A stretch of 7,792 nt of DNA from an uncultured Eubacteriales bacterium (GTDB taxonomy: Bacteria > Bacillota > Clostridia > Oscillospirales > CAG-272): positions 1 to 7,792 of the forward strand of contig CAJLXA010000060.1 in the NCBI GenBank assembly GCA_905210485.1, read 5' to 3'. Positions 5,984 through 7,792 of the stretch are shown here, in pieces. The notes beneath the pieces were generated by a model. That model was not told the origin of the DNA. It saw nothing but the letters and a program-made list of their open reading frames with translations, and did not search any database. Position numbers and translations under genes: made by a program. Each line of letters opens with the position of its first letter. Within the stretch, counting starts at the first letter, position 1.

Positions 5984-6092
5984 GGAAGAAGCTGTGTACG
6001 TCACGCTTTTCGGGCGAGGCGCTCCTCGGTTTGACGAGGACAAACAGGTTTTTGCTGACGGCCGGGCAATTATGCGATGTATAGTTATATAG
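5976..6092 (+). CDS. Possible 38-residue small protein
   Basis: An ATG at 5976 is preceded by AAAGGGGA at good spacing and opens 38 codons: MTVEEAVYVTLFGRGAPRFD, then EDKQVFADGRAIMRCIVI, then TAG. The first 28 residues look protein-like (acidic, mixed, with no low-complexity bias). No family is recognised. It runs opposite to parA and parB inside their spacer. The start codon lies in the 14-nt palindrome ACGGTCATGACCGT (5970-5983). No promoter or terminator is evident. It may be a real small protein, the remnant of a longer gene, or chance. Confidence 0.3.
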   Translation: MTVEEAVYVTLFGRGAPRFDEDKQVFADGRAIMRCIVI

Positions 6093-6100
6093 GCATATGA

Positions 6101-6112
6101 ATATTGCAATAT
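6101..6112. repeat. 12-nt perfect palindrome
   Basis: ATATTGCAATAT is self-complementary and lies at the left boundary of the skewed low-complexity tract, 8 nt after the small-ORF stop codon. Its meaning is unknown. Confidence 0.3.
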
Positions 6113-6119
6113 GGCCGGC

Positions 6120-6660
6120 TTGACCGTAATTGCACGCATTATTCCGGCAATTGCGACATTTTTGCAAGATTTTCCTGCTTTGTTGCCGCCGTTACCTGAT
6201 GGTGTGGCCTGTTATTATTGCTTACCGTCATTACCGCCACCATTGCTTGCTGCTGTTGCCTGTTATCATTGCTTTGCCATCGCTGCTTACGTTTGCTTAT
6301 CGCTGTTTAATACTCAAACGTGTTTTTCGGCAATTTCAGCAATGTCTTTTGCTGTTCGCTTTGACAACCGATTTGCCCTGTCGCCTGCCGTGCGTTCAAT
6401 GCACCTGCCAACTGCCGCTCGTTGCTTGTCGTCTTATCTGCTATTTATTGCCCGCCATTCACGTCCGGTGCTTATCCGTTGCTTGTTCTCCGACGACCGC
6501 TTTCGCTATTCACTGCCTGCTGTCGCCATTCGCCGCTTGCTGTCTGCTGTCTGCTATTTGCTCCTGTTGCTGACATTTCGCTGCCCGTGTTGGCTATTCG
6601 ATATCCGCTGTCTTGTTACCTGCCGCCATCGCCCGCCGAAAACGTCTTTTTTCACTTTTT
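6120..6660. repeat. Strand-skewed degenerate short-repeat tract between parA and parB
   Basis: About 540 bases on the plus strand are poor in A and rich in pyrimidines. Hand counts give 6 A in 6241-6300, 5 in 6481-6540 and 4 in 6541-6600. Words built on GCTG, TTGCT, GCTATT and TGCCTG recur throughout. The clearest unit is the heptamer GCTGTCT, twice in tandem at 6539-6552 and followed by GCTATTT at 6553-6559. Two or three plus frames stay open at once because the bases needed for stop codons are rare. The resulting Cys/Leu-rich peptides show no domain, so I do not call a gene. On the minus strand, in the parA-to-parB direction, it reads as a purine-rich AGCAA/GGCAA/AGCAGACAGC-like sequence. 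This looks like an old, diverged microsatellite-type expansion. Confidence 0.55.
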
Positions 6661-6840
6661 GTTGTCATTCAGGGTGACTTCCCCGGAGAGCGTTAGGAAA
6701 TATGCCGTTGCCACGGGCGGTGGTATGCTGATTGCAAGCGGCCGTCTATCGGCTCTGCGTAGCGCGCGGTTTTGCAAAGGAATCTTTTGTGTAAAAAGCG
6801 CGCGGAGTAGTATTCACGTACAATCGGAGAGATAGACGAT
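6661..6840. other. Spacer downstream of parA, no gene seen
   Basis: Base composition returns to normal here. The octamer GCGCGCGG occurs twice, about 35 nt apart (near 6764 and 6798), with AAAAA (6793-6797) just left of the second copy. On the minus strand this reads CCGCGCGC followed by TTTTT and might contribute to termination after parA. No ORF or RNA gene is supported. Confidence 0.4.
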
Positions 6841-6842
6841 GA

Positions 6843-6876
6843 AAGCGCACGGTACAGATGAAACGATACCGCGCTT
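6843..6876 (-). terminator. Weak hairpin overlapping the parA stop, possible terminator
   Basis: AAGCGC pairs with GCGCTT (6843-6848 with 6871-6876) and GGTA with TACC (6851-6854 with 6867-6870), with a two-base bulge. On the minus strand only TTTC follows, so termination would be weak. A longer-range pairing of the same strand to CGCGCTT at about 6795-6801, which does precede TTTTT, is possible. Confidence 0.35.
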
Positions 6877-7636
6877 AAATACGCATTAGCAGTTCTTTTG
6901 TTGCCGCGGCATATTCTTTGGCACTTTTGGATTCAGGGGCGGTAACAAAGACTGTATCTCCGAATCCGGGCGCTTCAGCCAGGCGTACCGAGCGGGAAAT
7001 GTGTGTTTTGAACAGCTTTTCGCTATAATGACGCTTCAGTTCGTCGATCACCTGCATGGTCAGCGTGTAACGCGGCTGTACCATCGTCAGCAGGACCCCT
7101 GTGAAATCCAGTGTGGGATTGTAGAGGCTTCTTATCTTTTTTATACTGATCAGCAGTTGCGAAAGTCCTTCAAGAGAGTAAAAATCGCAGGTCATCGGGA
7201 CAACAACGCCGTCCGCCGCGGTCAGCGCATTGACTGTCAGCAGACTGAGAGACGGCGGACAATCAATGAATATGTAATCATAATCGGAAGTAATCGGTTG
7301 CAAAGTCTCTTTCAGCCGCGTGTTACGTCCGGAGACATCGGCCAATTCGTTTTCCACACCCACAAGGCTTAAAGTGGACGGCAAAAGTGAGAGATGTGCG
7401 GTTTTTGTAGGAATGATCGCGTCGTTTGCAGGGCAATTCCCTGTCATGACTTCATATAAGCCTCTGGAAACATCTGTTTTCCTGATTCCGAGGCCGCTGG
7501 CGACATTGCCCTGCGGATCGAGATCGAGGAGCAACGTGCGATACCCCTTCAGCGCCGTTGCGGCGGCGAGATGAATGGCGGAGGTGGTTTTACCGACGCC
7601 GCCTTTTTGATTAGCCAAAACGACAATTTTCGCCAT
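6875..7636 (-). CDS. parA: Chromosome partitioning ATPase ParA (Soj family)
   Basis: ParA is a MinD-like ATPase that binds DNA as an ATP dimer and is stripped by ParB, driving origin segregation; in spore formers Soj also affects DnaA. The 253 residues contain the deviant Walker A KGGVGKTT (11-18), the DLDPQGN motif (38-44), Walker B IFIDCPPS (122-129), the family segment DFYSLEGLSQLL (151-162) and, near the C-terminus, RSVRLAEAPGFG, which carries DNA-binding arginines. Length is normal for chromosomal Soj. I chose the ATG at 7636 because it gives the standard MAKI-x-x-x-ANQKGGVGKTT opening. The frame stays open to the window edge, but the added residues derive from a hexamer repeat and leader. 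The ribosome binding site is modest (GGTG 8 nt upstream, AAAGG further off). parB lies downstream after about 1.1 kb. Confidence 0.96.
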   Translation of the reverse strand: MAKIVVLANQKGGVGKTTSAIHLAAATALKGYRTLLLDLDPQGNVASGLGIRKTDVSRGLYEVMTGNCPANDAIIPTKTAHLSLLPSTLSLVGVENELADVSGRNTRLKETLQPITSDYDYIFIDCPPSLSLLTVNALTAADGVVVPMTCDFYSLEGLSQLLISIKKIRSLYNPTLDFTGVLLTMVQPRYTLTMQVIDELKRHYSEKLFKTHISRSVRLAEAPGFGDTVFVTAPESKSAKEYAAATKELLMRI

Positions 7637-7762
7637 AGTAGCCGCACCAACCGCCTTTCCGCCGCGTAATAGGCGGCATTGTTTTCTGTAGAGTTGTTGA
7701 ATGAATTCGCGCCGTACATTCGGAGGAGAATAAAGGATAAAATCACGTTGTAATGACGATGA
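7637..7762 (-). promoter_or_regulatory. parA leader with GC-rich hairpin
   Basis: On the minus strand, GCCGC-CTATTAC-GCGGC (or the shifted CCGCC/GGCGG) forms a hairpin roughly 20-40 nt before the parA start. A further GGCGG after it could offer an alternative pairing. No clear promoter is recognised in this short segment. Confidence 0.35.
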
Positions 7763-7792
7763 AGCTACAGTCACAGTCACAGCCACAGCCAC
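7763..7792. repeat. Tandem hexamer repeat at the window edge
   Basis: Five consecutive six-base units, AGCTAC, AGTCAC, AGTCAC, AGCCAC and AGCCAC, end at the last base and may continue outside. On the minus strand they read GTGGCT/GTGACT and would encode alternating Val-Ala/Val-Thr if translated. They lie about 125 nt upstream of parA. Confidence 0.7.

Noticed and set aside
6111..6677. 188-codon plus-strand ORF (and overlapping 147- and 137-codon frames) in the parA-parB spacer
   Set aside because: Multiple frames are open simultaneously because the tract is poor in A. The peptides are Cys/Leu-rich without domains, and the ATG lacks a ribosome binding site.
6806..6821. Possible parS site around TTCACGTAC
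   Set aside because: Only about 9 of 16 positions fit TGTTTCACGTGAAACA and the symmetry is broken. No better parS match was found anywhere in the window.
6839..6889. 16-codon plus-strand ORF with a GGAGAG in front
   Set aside because: It is very short, overlaps the 3' end of parA in antisense, and its sequence is explained by the hairpin at the parA stop.

Overview
The window looks like a chromosomal segment of a Gram-positive-type bacterium, most likely an uncultured Bacillota (Clostridia-like) lineage. The grounds are an S-layer-homology (SLH) surface protein, AGGAG-type ribosome binding sites with mostly ATG starts, compact Rho-independent terminators, a leader-type rpsO/pnp locus and chromosomal ParA/ParB of the Soj/Spo0J type. 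No 16S rRNA or other taxonomic marker is present, so this placement is an inference. Base composition is moderate, roughly half G+C. Most of the window is ordinary housekeeping sequence.

Region 1 (1-1120, minus strand): the 5' part of pnp (polynucleotide phosphorylase, running off the left edge) preceded by rpsO (ribosomal protein S15). rpsO has a near-consensus sigma-A promoter and a long leader. Between rpsO and pnp lie a strong terminator and a 67-nt imperfect hairpin directly in front of the pnp ribosome binding site. This recalls the RNase III-cleaved autoregulatory leader known from E. coli pnp.

Region 2 (1120-4050, plus strand): a secreted protein with Ig/cadherin-like modules and three SLH-like repeats, ended by a 16-bp terminator. 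It is followed by a separately promoted, separately terminated homoserine dehydrogenase gene (hom), the enzyme at the threonine/methionine branch of aspartate metabolism. The hom promoter is flanked by two identical 11-nt palindromes.

Region 3 (4047-4201, intergenic, between convergent genes): a perfect 11-1-11 inverted repeat resembling a Fur-superfamily operator, nested palindromes, and a bidirectional terminator.

Region 4 (4202-7792, minus strand): parA, a gap of about 1.1 kb, then parB and a two-pass membrane protein of unknown function that probably shares the parB transcript. ParA and ParB are the ATPase and CTP-dependent DNA clamp of chromosome segregation. The gap is unusual for a parAB pair. 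It contains a possible 38-codon small ORF with a palindrome over its start codon, and a ~540-bp purine/pyrimidine-skewed, degenerate short-repeat tract that does not look protein-coding. A tandem hexamer repeat lies at the right edge, upstream of parA.

No rRNA, tRNA, insertion sequence, CRISPR array, phage gene or clear defence system was seen. The most interesting material is in the non-coding DNA: the pnp leader, the Fur-like box, the hom palindromes and the parA-parB spacer.
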